Shown piece after piece: positions 48,298 through 60,589 of a stretch of 64,000 nt of DNA; within the stretch, counting starts at the first letter, position 1, and each line of letters starts with the position of its first letter. The notes beneath the pieces are model-generated. The model was given only the letters and a program-made list of their open reading frames with translations. It did no database searches and was not told the origin of the DNA. Source of the stretch: Theobroma cacao (taxonomy: Eukaryota; Streptophyta; Magnoliopsida; Malvales; Malvaceae); NCBI RefSeq assembly GCF_000208745.1, contig NC_030850.1, positions 17,994,879 to 18,058,878 on the forward strand, in the 5' to 3' direction. The translations under genes were made by a program, and so were the position numbers.

Positions 48298-51200
48298 CTA
48301 CCCCCCTTAAAATAAAATTTTGACCTCGAAATTTCATTTACTAAACTCAGAGAAAAGGTGAGGGTATTGTTTTCTTAACTAATGCTCGACTTATTATGTC
48401 CTCCCCTTTATAGGGAATTTTGATTTATTCACCTCATTTACCTCTAATTTAACTCGAGTACTTCACCTATGTCTATTATTATCCTTTAAAATCATATCAA
48501 CAGTAACCTTCACAATTATGATCTTTTATATCGAGATACCAAGCATGCTTCTATTACTATCTTTAAACTTGAACCATAACTCTATCTCAATCATACCAAT
48601 TTCGATCGCATTCTATACTTATTTAGGTATACCAATCACTATCTTATTACTTCATTGCATATCAAACTTCTCGACTTTCATTCATTCATCCTATCCTTAT
48701 ACACTATTGTGTAGTTTATGGCATCATTAACATGCCATACTCATTCCTGTACATATGCTCAGCATTACCGAAGATTAATGGGTTCAATTATTTTCACATA
48801 CTTCATGTTTACCTTGCATTTAGGAAATTTCAATCTTCTTAATCTTATTAGTCCATCTCATATGGCTTAATCGCACTATGGATTACATTCCCTTAACTAT
48901 TTTCCCAAAATTCCTTAGGTCGCCATAAATCGACTTCTGACAGGATTCTTGATTGTTACATTATCTATACAACTCATCAAATATATTAAGTTCAAATCTC
49001 GAACCATTAAAACCATTCTTCATTTTAGTTGGGTACATCACTAACTCTACACATACGTATACACGCTCATTCAAATGTCCATATTCCTCATTATGTATAC
49101 GGGTCTCTGTTTTCAAATGCCTTCAGACTAATTTCTCTTTGTTCATTCCCATCCATAACCAAGATTCAATAGAATAATCTTCATGGTTCATACAAATTCT
49201 CATCATGCCTATGAATAGTTCCACATCATTTACATACTTATACTCTTTTCTTATCATTTCCAATTATATGCTTAAGTTTTCTTGTACTATGTATCATTGC
49301 ATCATAATGTCATCTCCATTGAATTATAATCTATTATGTGCGTATGCTTTATAATCCCATTAATACTTCAAAATTTTCCTTGACTTGATCATTGCATGTT
49401 ATGCAATACCATAATTCCTAAGAGTCATCCTTTTTCCTCGATTATCCTTCATGCCTCTACATTACCTTGTATCCTTCTTGCATTCCGATATTGATTTGTC
49501 ACTTAAAACTCAGACTCATTTGAATCATGTATGCCTCAAGCATTTTCGAACTCTAATTTTCCATAATATATTAGGAAAGTTTCATTATCTGACTTCATTA
49601 TCAAGGTCAACTTCTACCATCCTTTGTTCCTCTCTTTCATATGAACATAACATCATTCCCCCTTAGCCAATTTACAGATTGTGCTTGAAATTGTAAAACT
49701 TGAAACTATGCTCTTCTCAAGTACTTTTCAATATTAATACTAATATCACTCTCAGCTTACAGCTTTCTTTTTATGATCACATAACTTAGTGCTTGCTTTC
49801 ACGAGATCCATGGCAGAACTTCTCTTGAGTATTTCCTCAGGGATATCTATCTTAAACTTATGTCTCAAAACATGTGATCACTTAACCCGTAACTTAGCCA
49901 TTTATGTGGCATCCCCTTCGGGGCCCACTCCAAGGTATTGTTATGCCTGGATCCCCATCACTCGACTTACTCGGAACCACGCGCCTAAGGGTGGCACGAT
50001 AAGCCCTATAGGACCTTTTCGCCAAGCTTCGAACCCCAGACCTTTTGCTCCCCCCCCCGACCCGAAGGGAACGCTTTTAACCATTTCAGCTTTAACTCAT
50101 TCATATCGATACCTTCTAAAACCTTAAAACTCCAGTTAACAAAACTTAGAATCAAGTTCAATGACGTGAGGTCAATTCGTAAGTAAAACTTCACATCTGT
50201 CTCATTTTATTATGCATCCTAGACATGAAGTGTTCTTAGCACCATGACACGGTGGTTGTTGGAGTTTACTTAATCAATGTTATTCATCTATATTTAAGGT
50301 TACTACACTAATCATTCTCAACCATTTGGTTTCCTTCCAAGCTTACGTCACAATTTCCATAACCATTTATATCCTCTTGTGCTTATCACATATAATAAGT
50401 AATGTCAAAATTTTCAAATTCATCTCATCCTTTAACACTTGTCAACAATCAATAAATCCCACTTTAGAATACATTTTCCATATTGTATAGTAACTTCACC
50501 ATATAGTATCACGGCACTATGTTCCTCCATTCTACTATCATGCATACTCCACAGAAATTAATTAAAAGATTTACGTACCTTAACTAATGCTAATTTCATT
50601 TAATCATATCTTAAAGACTCCAAACTTGTAAATTATAACTCCAAATGTATGTCCATCTATTGATAATCTTTATATATTTCATGATCATGAAAACTAAAAC
50701 TTACAAACTAGCTTTCTATCATATGCACACTATTAAAACATTAATTTCAACATGTTTAATTCTCCTTGGTGGTATGTTAAGATCATTCCTGGATACATTT
50801 CCACATTAACATTGATATGCCTTTACCATAGCATTTAGTGTAAATTTGATGAAGGAATTGTCTCCAAATAACTCTTAAATAAATAAATATCAAATTGTAT
50901 AGCACTAAATGTTAAGATCTTGACTTTATTCATCAATAACCAATCACATTTATTAAGTGAATAATTTACTTAGTTATTACACCTTGCCTTTGCGATCATA
51001 AGATCAAAGTTGTCCTAAACTTAGGATGCAAAAGTTCTCTCTCTTAGAGTATATTCAAACATCAACATTTTCTAAATTCTTTACTTTGGGGAGATCACCT
51101 TCAAGACTGATCATTCATATCATAGGCCACACTTTGAACCGAATAAACTTTCAAATTGATCTTTCAAGTAATTCGTATATCAGTTTCAATTATAGAACTT

Positions 51201-52221
51201 CATATGGCATTTAGACTAGATTTGACATTTCTAAGCCATTTAACCTCAAGCTACCAATTCCACATCTAGTCCTTTAATCCCTTGGCTCCCCCTACTATGC
51301 ATAGCGAAGTACAAGCTCATCCTTAGAGCAGATTTGTTTACTAACTTCTTACTTCATGACCACACATCAATTATAGTAATCATTGATACTCACTCTCGAG
51401 TTAATTCACGTCCTTATATCCAAGAACTATAATAGGTCCAATCAATTCTTGAAATCTCACAATTGCTTAATTGAAATCAACACCAGTTCCTTCTAAGCTA
51501 CTATACCTATTCAACACATATTCACATATAAAATATTTCAAAATCCCAACACCACTTTTATATGGGCATAACAAGCTCAATTAACATAGTGTTCTTATCT
51601 TCATGCACATAAGTATGGGTTTACTCTTACCTCAAAGCTTAATTTATACACTACAAGTGAATTACAACCATCACTATTCATTCTACTCAAAGTGTGCCCC
51701 TTATTACCATTATCACACGTGCTCCTTTATATTAACCCCAATACAATCCATAGTCCCCAAATCTTTTTCCAATTGACAACCATGAGTTCAATTATAACTC
51801 CACCAAATGAATAAATTATCACGGCCTATTAGTCCAACTCCAAATTTCTCTATCCTTAATCAGAGTGATATATCATTTCATTAATCTTTCATTAGGAGCA
51901 TTCGTTTTAAGATCTCTCTAACACTGGCTCGTGTCATGAGTAGCATCTTAAACCCAGACAACGGCCCTACTTATGACTTTTGCATGACATTAACAAGGAA
52001 GTAGATTACTGGGAACAAGAGTTCATATAGCTCCCTATCTATGACTTATGCTCCCATAAGATCGATAAGAAGAAATAGAACAAGTCTAAACAACTCCAAA
52101 TTCTATATGCAGATGCACGTATTCTATTCTATCAAACCTAACTTAACTTAACTTGGGCCACACTAACACTGTAGTTTTAAAACAACTTTAAACCCAAAAT
52201 CTCTGATCTTTAAAACCAAAA
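48298..52221 (-). other. A2 interior: polypurine tract, 3' tail and non-coding core
   Basis: Next to the LTR the complement reads TAAGGGGGGTAG (48298-48309), the polypurine tract, preceded by ATTTCGAGGTCAAAATTTT, the usual 3' untranslated motif of Tekay-type elements. The rest, about 3.8 kb, has no gag-pol motif and no convincing gene. About 50620-52045 is homologous to 10090-11490 of B1. About 52075-52200 matches the leader of coding element A1. A GC-rich block at 49914-50069 stands out. A2 is therefore a non-autonomous, LARD-like element of the A family. Confidence 0.78.
49914..50069. repeat. GC-rich 156-bp block bounded by CCCTTCGGG inverted repeats
   Basis: CCCTTCGGG at 49914-49922 and CCCGAAGGG at 50061-50069 are exact inverted copies. 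They enclose sequence far richer in G+C than the surrounding AT-rich interior, with a run of nine C at 50050-50058. I see no target duplication and no counterpart in the B1 interior. It may be a small inserted or captured segment. Confidence 0.55.
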
Positions 52222-52233
52222 GCTTTGATACCA
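52222..52233 (-). other. A2 primer-binding site
   Basis: The complement is TGGTATCAAAGC, one mismatch from the initiator-Met site, seven bases inside the LTR start at 52241. Same variant as in B1. A second partial copy of this text ('tctctgatcttt') occurs just to the left near 52200, resembling the A1 form. Confidence 0.82.
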
Positions 52234-52240
52234 CTCTAAT

Positions 52241-53321
52241 TGTCATAACCCGATACTCCCCTCGAGCCCGTGACAATCGTCGCGGTGTCCCGATCGACAC
52301 TTATTACCCAAAATGTCAACTAGAACCCCGCAAGGCGTTAATATCAATTTCTCATTTCCCTTAAGAGTAATCGTTGCCAAATATCATGTTTTAAAAGATT
52401 TTAAGCTATTCCCAACTTAAATCAATAAAAAAAATGATTTTTGTCACACAGGGGCAATTTGGTCATTTTTCCCCAAAAATTTTGAAACTAGCTAAAAACG
52501 TAGTATGCGAGTATAAAACACATAATTCATAATCAAAAATAAGTTTAAACGTCTAAAACCTTTATTTCAAATGAAATTATGACTATTTGAATATAATAAA
52601 AGTATTCAATAAAATATTCTATTTTCTTATAAAATAATATTTATAGAGTTACCAGTAATAATTTTTGTAGCGTAAAAGCTAAATAAATTTATACATACTA
52701 TAATACAGATAACCAAAGTATAAAATTTAATTTACAGTGACACGTGAGCCCACGAACGACCAAAAGTATCAAAAGCGGTAAACCTACAGTTTTTAAGGAT
52801 GCAAGTCCAACTATAGCCCTCAACAAAGTGAGCTATCCACCGACTATCCTGAGCCTGAAATGGGTGGAAAAGAGGGTGATGAGATTATATAATCTAGTGA
52901 GTAAACAAATACCATCTAAAATATCCAAAGCCGAGTAAATGGAGATAAATTAAAATAGATCATCATACTGTAATTCATCACCTTTCAACTCATTTCAACC
53001 AAATAAAATCAATTCATATAAATCGAGTAACCAACATGGCTTATGAATTTCTTAAAACTTTGGCTCATGCCAAAATCATTCTCATACTCGGTTGTCAGGG
53101 ATACCTTGGCCTGGGGCTATCCTAACAGAGTCCGCCAAGGCTGTTAATAAGTCATGTACGCATAAATCATGTTTTTACTTTGAAAACATAGTCGTTCCTT
53201 AGCATTGGCTGAGTTCACCCTTATGTGTTGGTTTGGCGTGACGTTAACTCTAAAGATGTACCTCGGGCGTTACCCTACATACCTCTCCGACCGAGGTAAG
53301 AATATAACGGGGTTATCGTGC
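52241..53321 (-). repeat. A2 5' LTR, first segment
   Basis: Begins TGTCATAACCCGATACTCCC and follows the partner LTR to 'ggggttatcgtgc', where B-auto begins at 53322. In the partner LTR the text continues at 46383 with 'ccgtacccttctaatagg', so the break is clean. CGTGC at 53317-53321 is the left target copy; the remaining LTR of about 1.9 kb and the right target copy lie beyond 64000. Confidence 0.82.
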
Positions 53322-54184
53322 TGTCACGACCCAAACTTCAAGCCATGACCGACGCAAGGGCCCAATAAACGTAGTCTATTAAGCCCAAGCAAGCCTATCG
53401 ATTTATCCTACTCATCATTCCATCAAATATCGCTAAGTCATATTTCATACTTTTGAATCAAAATAGTGATATACATTGCCAACTCGTACTGGCATTACTC
53501 AAAAATTTACATACAATGTCTACAACATGTATTCTAAAAATTTACATTAAGTTTGTCTATACAAAACAAAATAACACTCGACTTCCAGCGGAGTGACTCG
53601 GATTAATATACAGCTACCGAATGCCGAGACACCTACCAAAAGATGGACACAGGTCTACAAGTACACCTCGTCCTAGTTACCAGCTGCCTCGTGATCTGAA
53701 AACATGAATTTCAAAATGGTGAGTATAAACCCAGTGAGTGAACAAGAAAAGGAACAAGCAAACCATAAGGAATCTTTAATGAAATCAAGATGCATTCTTT
53801 TTCAAAACAATGCAATTTGTTTCTATTCTTATTAAAAACCCCTCATCAAGCCCTTAAGTGATTAATCATTTGAAAATCAAGGACCCGTACATAACAAACC
53901 ATTTGAAGAATGAAAACTTCAATATTACACAAGCAAGTCAAATGCGACAACGAATCTTCGTTGCAGCCATACCAGCGAGAATGCCTTTCCGCTGCAGCGA
54001 CGTTGGGATTTAGTTATTAACCGAACGAGGGTTTCTCAACTGGCCGAGGATTTCTCACTAAACCACCTCATTTTAAACTTAACTCATTTAATCCTTAATG
54101 TTGGAAGTCCATGCTCCGATATGGTAGCAAAGTAGTGAAAGATAGGTCAGCAATTGGACAAGATAGGAGACCAAAACAGAAAGT

Positions 54185-54445
54185 TTTCACTGCAGCGAGA
54201 TTCAATCTCGTTGTAGCGAAATTGTAACCCAGAAACAGAATGTTTCTCGCTGCAGCGAAATTCAATCTCGTTGCAGCGAAATTGCAACCCAGAAATAGAA
54301 AGTTTCTCGCTGCAGCGAGAATGTATTTTGCTGTAGCGAGAAGCTACAGTGTCATTTTTGCTACAGCGAAAATGCATCCTCGCTGCAGCTAGTTTTCGGC
54401 CAGCCTACCCTTTTAAAACCTGAGAGTTTCTCGCTGCAACGAAAT
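54185..54445. repeat. Array of CTGCAG-centred palindromes in the LTR-B leader
   Basis: At least eight perfect or near-perfect palindromes of the type TTCTCGCTGCAGCGAGAA occur in 260 bp, including a perfect 18-mer at 54304-54321. Variants replace CTGCAG with CTGTAG, CTACAG or TTGCAG. Each could fold as a short hairpin in RNA or DNA. They lie downstream of the promoter in element sense, so they would be part of the transcript leader. Confidence 0.85.
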
Positions 54446-54670
54446 AGAGGGCATCAAATGAAAATTTCCCTTTCTCCCAAAAAAAACCACCCTGTTTGAA
54501 ATGTTCAAAACCAATATGAAACACATAACAATTTCTCAAGGTTTAACATGTCAAGTTTCACATACATTACAACCATAAACCATTATCCATCAATTTCCTA
54601 TAACACACATATTTACATATGTATATATATATACGCATAAACCCATCATCATCATCACCAGCTCATGCGC

Positions 54671-57620
54671 TGTCACGACCCAATTTCCCGAGCCATGACC
54701 GGTGCATGAGCTCAATGAGCATAGCTCACTAAGCCCAAGCAAGCTTATCCATTTACCTTTGCTTAACAAATTTATCATATCATGCATACACACATAACTT
54801 TTTCCGGGTGTGAACATAGTCAAAACACAATGGGATTATCAATAATAATATACATGCACTATACCAGTCATGTATTTAGCAATTTACATTGCATACACAT
54901 ATTCACATTGTTAGATTGTATTCACAATATAAAAGGACCCATGACTTCCAGCGGAGACATTTACAATAAAAGGGATTACTATCGAATGCCAAACACATAC
55001 CCAGGAGATGCACTACGGGGACTCCTCGATCTAAGGTCCAACAGTCACTTGATCTGAAAACATGAATTCTTATAAAACGTGAGTACAATACTCAGTAAGT
55101 GAATATTAGAAGGGAACAAGCAATCTCAACCAGGAAATTTGACAATCATGATGCACCGGTTGAAAATAAAGCATTTTCATCTAACTACTATTCCAAACCC
55201 TTTTTCCCTTACCTTGAAATTTATTACGCATTCAAGGATTAAACATCCTTGAATTTACACCGATCCTTCTAACAAAGTAGTAAAACTTACGATTATTTAC
55301 AAATCGTCACACAATAAGGGTTTCACAACCCGTATGATTCATATATGCATATGTATCACGTACAATTTCATTCACCAATTGTTCTATCAAGCAAGATAGC
55401 AAAATTAATGGTTTATCACAAACCGTCACAAACAAGGGTTTCACATACCACACAATCAAACATATATACACAAAGATATGAGCAATTATATACACCGCCA
55501 AGTCTTCACTATTCTTGGTGGTACAAATAAATAACTATCGGAGTACTCGGTAAGGGTATCACTCAATATCCCTCTTTGCACACCTCTGAATTTCTAGGAA
55601 ATTGTGGGCGTTACGTATCGTCGTCCCCATAACCTTTATTAGTAAACCAGCATTGCACTTCCCACTCCGCACATGCACGGTCGTAATTATCACATCCTTT
55701 GTCATTCAACTGGCATTGCACTTCCCACTCCGCACATGCACGGTTGCATCAATTTCACCATAATTTATTAATAATACATATCAGCATAATACAAGGGTAC
55801 ACAGATTTAGTACACTTAATTTCACACAATTTCTCAATAATACATGTAGGCATCATACAGATATACACAGATGCATCGCAGTCATATTTAACATCACAGA
55901 AATATTTTCACTAAAGGCTTGTTCCCGAGATTCATTTTTCAATGGGAATTAGATATAATCATTCACGTATTTCATTTCAACTTAATTAGAATTCCCAAAT
56001 AAATTTTGAAATGCAAATTCACTCACAGGTGTCGAAAATTCTAATTTCGGGTGCACTCGGACTAATAGTCCTAAAGCGTAATTCCTTTGCCTTTTTCGGA
56101 CGTCTCACTACCTTGTCAAATAACAAAGTCGAGGAATTTACTATATTGTCCCTAAATTGATATAAACTAATTTAAATTACTAATGCTTGATATGTAAATG
56201 CAAAAATACGTCCGATTACCGCTTAATCGCGGTATCGATTAAATTCGACCGATCACCCGATTAATTGGAGCTTGTGTCCAAATCACCTCCAAATTAATCC
56301 GTTTCTCCTTTAATACCTTAATTTACCACATACCATTTAAATAAAGCAAAATTCAGCATTAGAACCCTCACAGTTCCTTATAGAAAAATTCGATAATTTG
56401 GTGCACTAGCACCGAAATTTTTTTCTACATAACCGTTTCTCCTTAATTCATCATTTTCCAAGCCATTTTCCTTGAAATAAAAACAATCCCCCATTCATAT
56501 TCAGCCCTCATGGTTTGACCAACAAGGAACCCTAGAGAAATTGAATATTTCTTTTGTGTTTTTGTTCATAACCATGCTTAACTATCCCTAAACACTAACA
56601 TAGTCTAAAATCAAATTATTCCAACAACAATTGCTCTTCCATACCCATTTTTCAGAATTGAATTCATCATGATAACTCAATATTCAACCATGGAAATCAA
56701 GAAGAAAAGCATGGGTAAGCTAGGTATCAAGGAGAAATGAAGAAATTTTAACTTACCTAACTTGTTTCCTTGATTTCTTCACTTTTTCTTTGAATTTCCA
56801 CCTAGGTTTTCTTGTTTTTCCCTTTGTTCTTCCTTTTTTCTTGTTGCTGGTTGTCTAGGGCGAATATGGTGAGAGAATTGGGGATTTAATGGGCTGATTT
56901 CTATAGAAAATAATAAAATAATCAAGCATGCCACGTGTCACATGCTTATTGGTCCAATTTTTAACTTTTTGACTCTTTCTTCTTAATTTTCCACCACAAA
57001 TATTCTGGAATTTATCCAATCCTAACACAATTAAAATCCCCTTGTCTTCAAAAGTGTTGGGGCAAAAAATTTACCGATTTGCCCCTAGGGTGAAAAAATT
57101 ACGATTTTGCCCCTATACTCCGAAATGTAGGGGAATCACATTATTTCTACTTTTCAACCTCAAATAACACTAATATTGATCAACATTAACCAAATGGGGC
57201 AAAAATCGGTTTATAAAAATTCTCGTTTAGTCCTCTAGTGGTAAAATTACCATTTTGCCCTTGTGTTCCAAAAATACTGAAAATCACAATTTTTCACTGC
57301 TATACATCATTTTATACTCCAATAATCATAATTATATTGCATATAACTATTCTTGGTCAAATGTGATCAAATCTTGGTTAGAAATCTCCATTTTATCATC
57401 AAATGATAAAATGACCGTTTTGTCCCTAATCGGTCAATTTTCCTAATGGACTCCAAACAGAACCTTGAACTCCGAATCACTATTCTAAGCCATTCTGTGG
57501 GTTTCAAAATTTTCTATTTCCTCTTAGAATTTCTATTTGAACTAGTTCAAGACTCGATTTAACTTAGTTGTACCACTCGGTACAATACCGTCTTTTAATC
57601 GAGCATGACATGGTCTCACA
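54671..57620 (-). mobile_element. Solo LTR-E, mosaic of B-like and A-like halves
   Basis: 2950 bp from TGTCACGACCCAATTTCCCG to ATGGTCTCACA, with perfect target duplication TGCGC (54666-54670 and 57621-57625). The first 450 bp follow LTR-B ('gagccatgaccggtgcatg', 'aagcccaagcaagc'). The last 1.5 kb follow LTR-A ('gaactccgaatcactattctaag', 'gaactagttcaagac', several AAAAT..ATTTT dyads at 57069-57430). An exact 30-bp direct repeat starting CATTGCACTTCCCACTCC is at 55651-55680 and 55714-55743. No palindrome array of LTR-B type is present. Confidence 0.85.
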
Positions 57621-57735
57621 TGCGCATTCCCTACTCGAACATGGCTGGGTCATCACTGGGTTATGCGCACTCCCTACTCGCACATAACCAGGTCATCATC
57701 GACTTATGCGCACTCCCTACTCGCACATAGCCGAG
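57621..57735. repeat. Tandem TATGCGCACTCCC array of LTR-B
   Basis: Three units of about 46 bp, each with a TATGCGCACTCCCTACTCGC core followed by ACATA and a GGTCATCA-like spacer. TATGCG and CGCACATA flank the core as imperfect inverted arms. The same place in other LTR-B copies holds related arrays: 5612-5790, 12805-12985, 26240-26410, 28978-29140, 37360-37490 and, reversed, 42850-42945. Confidence 0.85.
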
Positions 57736-58962
57736 TCAATATAATTACACAACATTATATTCAAGCATATATGTATATCAACATAATGCAACCACATAGA
57801 AATCCATAATAACCACATATCATAACATAAATCATTTCTCAAGAGCTTGTTCCCAAGGCATTCATTTTTTTTAGAAAAGTTGTATAAAATCAATCAAACA
57901 CTTTGTTCAAAGCAGTCATATTCCCAAAACAATTTTGATAGGCAGTCCACTCACCAATTGATTGTACAGCCTTTAGATGACTCCAATTCCCCTAATTGTC
58001 CAAATGGGATGATGGGGCTTCCTTAAAACCTAGGATCACATTAACATAAACAATAGATCAATTTACACACTATGAACTCTAAAAGCTATCTCTTAGCTAG
58101 TTTTCAACTGCCACATTAAATGGCTATCTATGTTCACTATCTTAATCACTAAAAAGTAATGAACATAGTCAACAATAAAACAGCTCATAAATCCCAATTA
58201 CTAGCCATTTTTTGCAGCTAAAAATTGAGCTTAGTTAACCACTTACCCTAGGGCTCCTTTGTAGTCAAATTCTCTCCCAATAGCTTCCAAATAAATGGTG
58301 TAATTCTCTTTTTCTCTCTCTAGAACGTCCAACTAGTGAAAGAAAGTATGAAAACCAGATTTTTGAAGGGTTTTAAAGTGAGAGGATGAAAGAGCATAAG
58401 GGTTTATGGAAGAGTACACCAAAAGCATGAAAATTAGAGCTAGAGAGAGAAAGTTATGGAAGCTTGAAGAAAACTCCCATGGAAGAATTGAAGAAACGTG
58501 AGAGAGGAGAAGGGAAGAAGAAGATAACTGCTGAAAATTTTAAGAAGCTGCTGGAATTTCAAGATATTTATGGGCCAATTTTATCCATTCTTTTAAAATT
58601 ACCAATTTGCCCCTCCACCAATTTATTGATTCTCCTCCAATCTTTTATGCAATCTTTTTGCTCTTTAAACACTGGGACAATATCCATAATGGTCTAGACA
58701 TGTTCAGGTTTATAAAAACTTAAAACTTTAACCCGAGGTGAAAAATGACCATTTTGCCCTTATTATGAAAATTATTAAAATTTTGGTTTCCTTTCCATTT
58801 TACCCCTAATTTCACCATCCATTTTTACCTTAGGCCTACTTAGGCCATAATATTGTTTAAAACTTACTTTGGGAGCTTATTAGAGAAAATGACGAAACTA
58901 CCCTTGGCTCGTATTATTACATCTATGCTTAGTTACAAGCCTATAAAGGTTGGGGTTTCATA

Positions 58963-59024
58963 TTCTCCCCCAGTTAAAGAAATTCGGTCCTCAAATTTAA
59001 ATTCAACTATAAGATAATGTACCT
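58963..59024 (-). other. Polypurine tract and 3' untranslated tail of B-auto
   Basis: The complement ends ACTGGGGGAGAA directly before the LTR, matching the tract of B1. Upstream is a TTTGAGGACCGAATTT motif, the family's usual 3' untranslated block. The gag-pol stop lies at 59025-59027. Confidence 0.8.
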
Positions 59025-59459
59025 CTAAGTATCAAAAAGATGGGGATACTTTGTTCGCATCTCCTCCTCGGCTTCCCACGTTACCTCCTCACTAGTGTGA
59101 TTTCGCCACAACACTTTCACTGATGCTACTTCCTTTGAATGGAGCTTTTTAACTTGCCTATCAAGGATAGCTACTGATTGCTCCTTATAGGTTAGATCAT
59201 CTTGCAACTGAATGGTTTCATACCGTATTACATGTGATGGATCCGAGTTGTACTTCCTAAGCATCAACACATGAAACACGGGGTGAATATTCGAAAGGTC
59301 TCTCGGTAATGCCAAACGATAAGCCACCTCTCTAACCCTTTCTAAAATCTCGAAGGGTCCTATATACCGAGGACTTAACTTCCTTTTCTTGCCAAACCTT
59401 ATTACCCCTTTAGTTGGCGAAACTTTCAAAAATACGTGATCTCCTACTTGGAACTCCAA
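59025..59459 (-). pseudogene. Integrase C-terminal domain and chromodomain of B-auto
   Basis: 144 open codons. Residues 1-75 carry the integrase C-terminal domain with the GPF/Y-type motif G-P-F at 34-36, then LSNIHPVFHVLMLRKY. Residues 96-143 form a chromodomain (AILDRQVKKL, then VKVLWRNHTSEEVTWE, then PHLF). The chromodomain places the element among chromoviruses; with long LTRs it fits Tekay/Del. It would steer integration towards marked chromatin. Two TAG stops at 59490-59492 and 59550-59552 separate this piece from the catalytic core. Confidence 0.9.
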
Positions 59460-60589
59460 GTCTCTCCGTCGGTTATCAGCATATGATTTCTATCTACTTT
59501 GTGTTGTTAACATCCTCTGACGGATCATGCGTATTTTCTCAGTGGCATCCTATACCAACTCAGGCCCCAAAAGTTTTCTTTCTCCCACCTCTAGCCATCC
59601 AATGGGTGACCTACACCTCCGTCCATATAATGCCTCAAATGGTGTCATTTGGATGCTAGATTGGAAACTGTTGTTATAGGTAAATTCCACTAAGGGTAGA
59701 TATTGATCCCACTTGACACCAAGGTCTATGACACAAGCTTTCAACATATCCTCCAATGTCTGTATGTTCCATTCAGACTGTCCATCAGTCTGTGAGTGGA
59801 AAGCTGTGCTAAAATCCAACTTAGTGCCTAATGCTCCTACAACTTTCCCCAAAACCTACTAGTAAACTGAGCTCCTCTGTCAGATACTATAGAAATGGGG
59901 ATACAATGTAGTCGTACTATCTCATCTACATAAACTCGAGCGTATTGGGCAGCCCCATAAGTAGTCTTAACCGGATGAAAATGAGCTGACTTCGTTAACT
60001 GGTCTACTACTATCCAAATCGAGTCGTAGCCCTCACTAGTTCGAGGTAAACCCATTACAAAGTCCATGGCAATATGCTCCCACTTCCACTCGGTTACTGG
60101 TAATGGTTGTAGTAACCCTGCAGACTTTTGATGCTCGGCCTTAACCTGCTGACAAACCAAGCACTTGGAGACAAACTCAGCTACATCTCTCTTGAGTCCT
60201 TCCCACCAATACACCTCCTTCAAATCTTGATACATCTTTGTAGCCCCTGGATGTACTACATAGGTTGCCATGTGAGCTTCCTCAAATATTTCTCTCCTCA
60301 ACCCGTTACCATCAGGCACATAAAATCTGGTTCCATACCTCAACACTCCATCTATGCCTTTGGTAAACATTTTTCCTTTCCTTCCCTGAGGATCCTCTAA
60401 GGCCTTAGCCACAAACTCATCTTTACATTGTGCTTCTTTGATTCGGTCCATTAAGATAGGCCTCACTCTAAAATGTGCTAGTAATGCATCTGTCTCCGCA
60501 ACTTCCAAATGCACACCTATGTCTCCTAAGCTATGGATCTCTCTAACCAATGATCTCCTATTAGTAGAAATATGTGCCAAGCTTCCCAT
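59460..60589 (-). pseudogene. Integrase of B-auto (broken)
   Basis: The longest open stretch, 59837-60589, holds the end of RNase H linker, then an intact HHCC zinc site (H106, H113, C143, C146 of that frame), then the catalytic Asp in MDFVMGLP (176) and Asp in IVSDRG (237). A one-base shift near 59845, at a run of four G, moves the frame; the next piece (59550-59852) contains TDGQSE with the catalytic Glu. All three catalytic residues are therefore present in sequence but not in one frame. Integrase would insert the DNA copy into the chromosome. Confidence 0.9.

Larger units (their letters stand above)
53322..58962 (-). repeat. 3' LTR of B-auto (LTR-B), split by solo LTR-E
   Basis: Begins TGTCACGACCCAAACTTCAA and ends GGGGTTTCATA before the polypurine tract (terminal CA has become TA). 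Interrupted at 54671-57620. The two halves join at the target copies TGCGC, giving about 2.69 kb. TATA-like complement at 58563-58573 is altered to CATAAATATC. This copy has the richest palindrome set of all LTR-B copies (54185-54445), and a three-unit array at 57621-57735. Confidence 0.87.

Noticed and set aside
49789..50127. SINE or tRNA-like element (GTTCGAAGC resembles a B box on the minus strand)
   Set aside because: No A box at the right spacing, no A-rich tail, and no target duplication.
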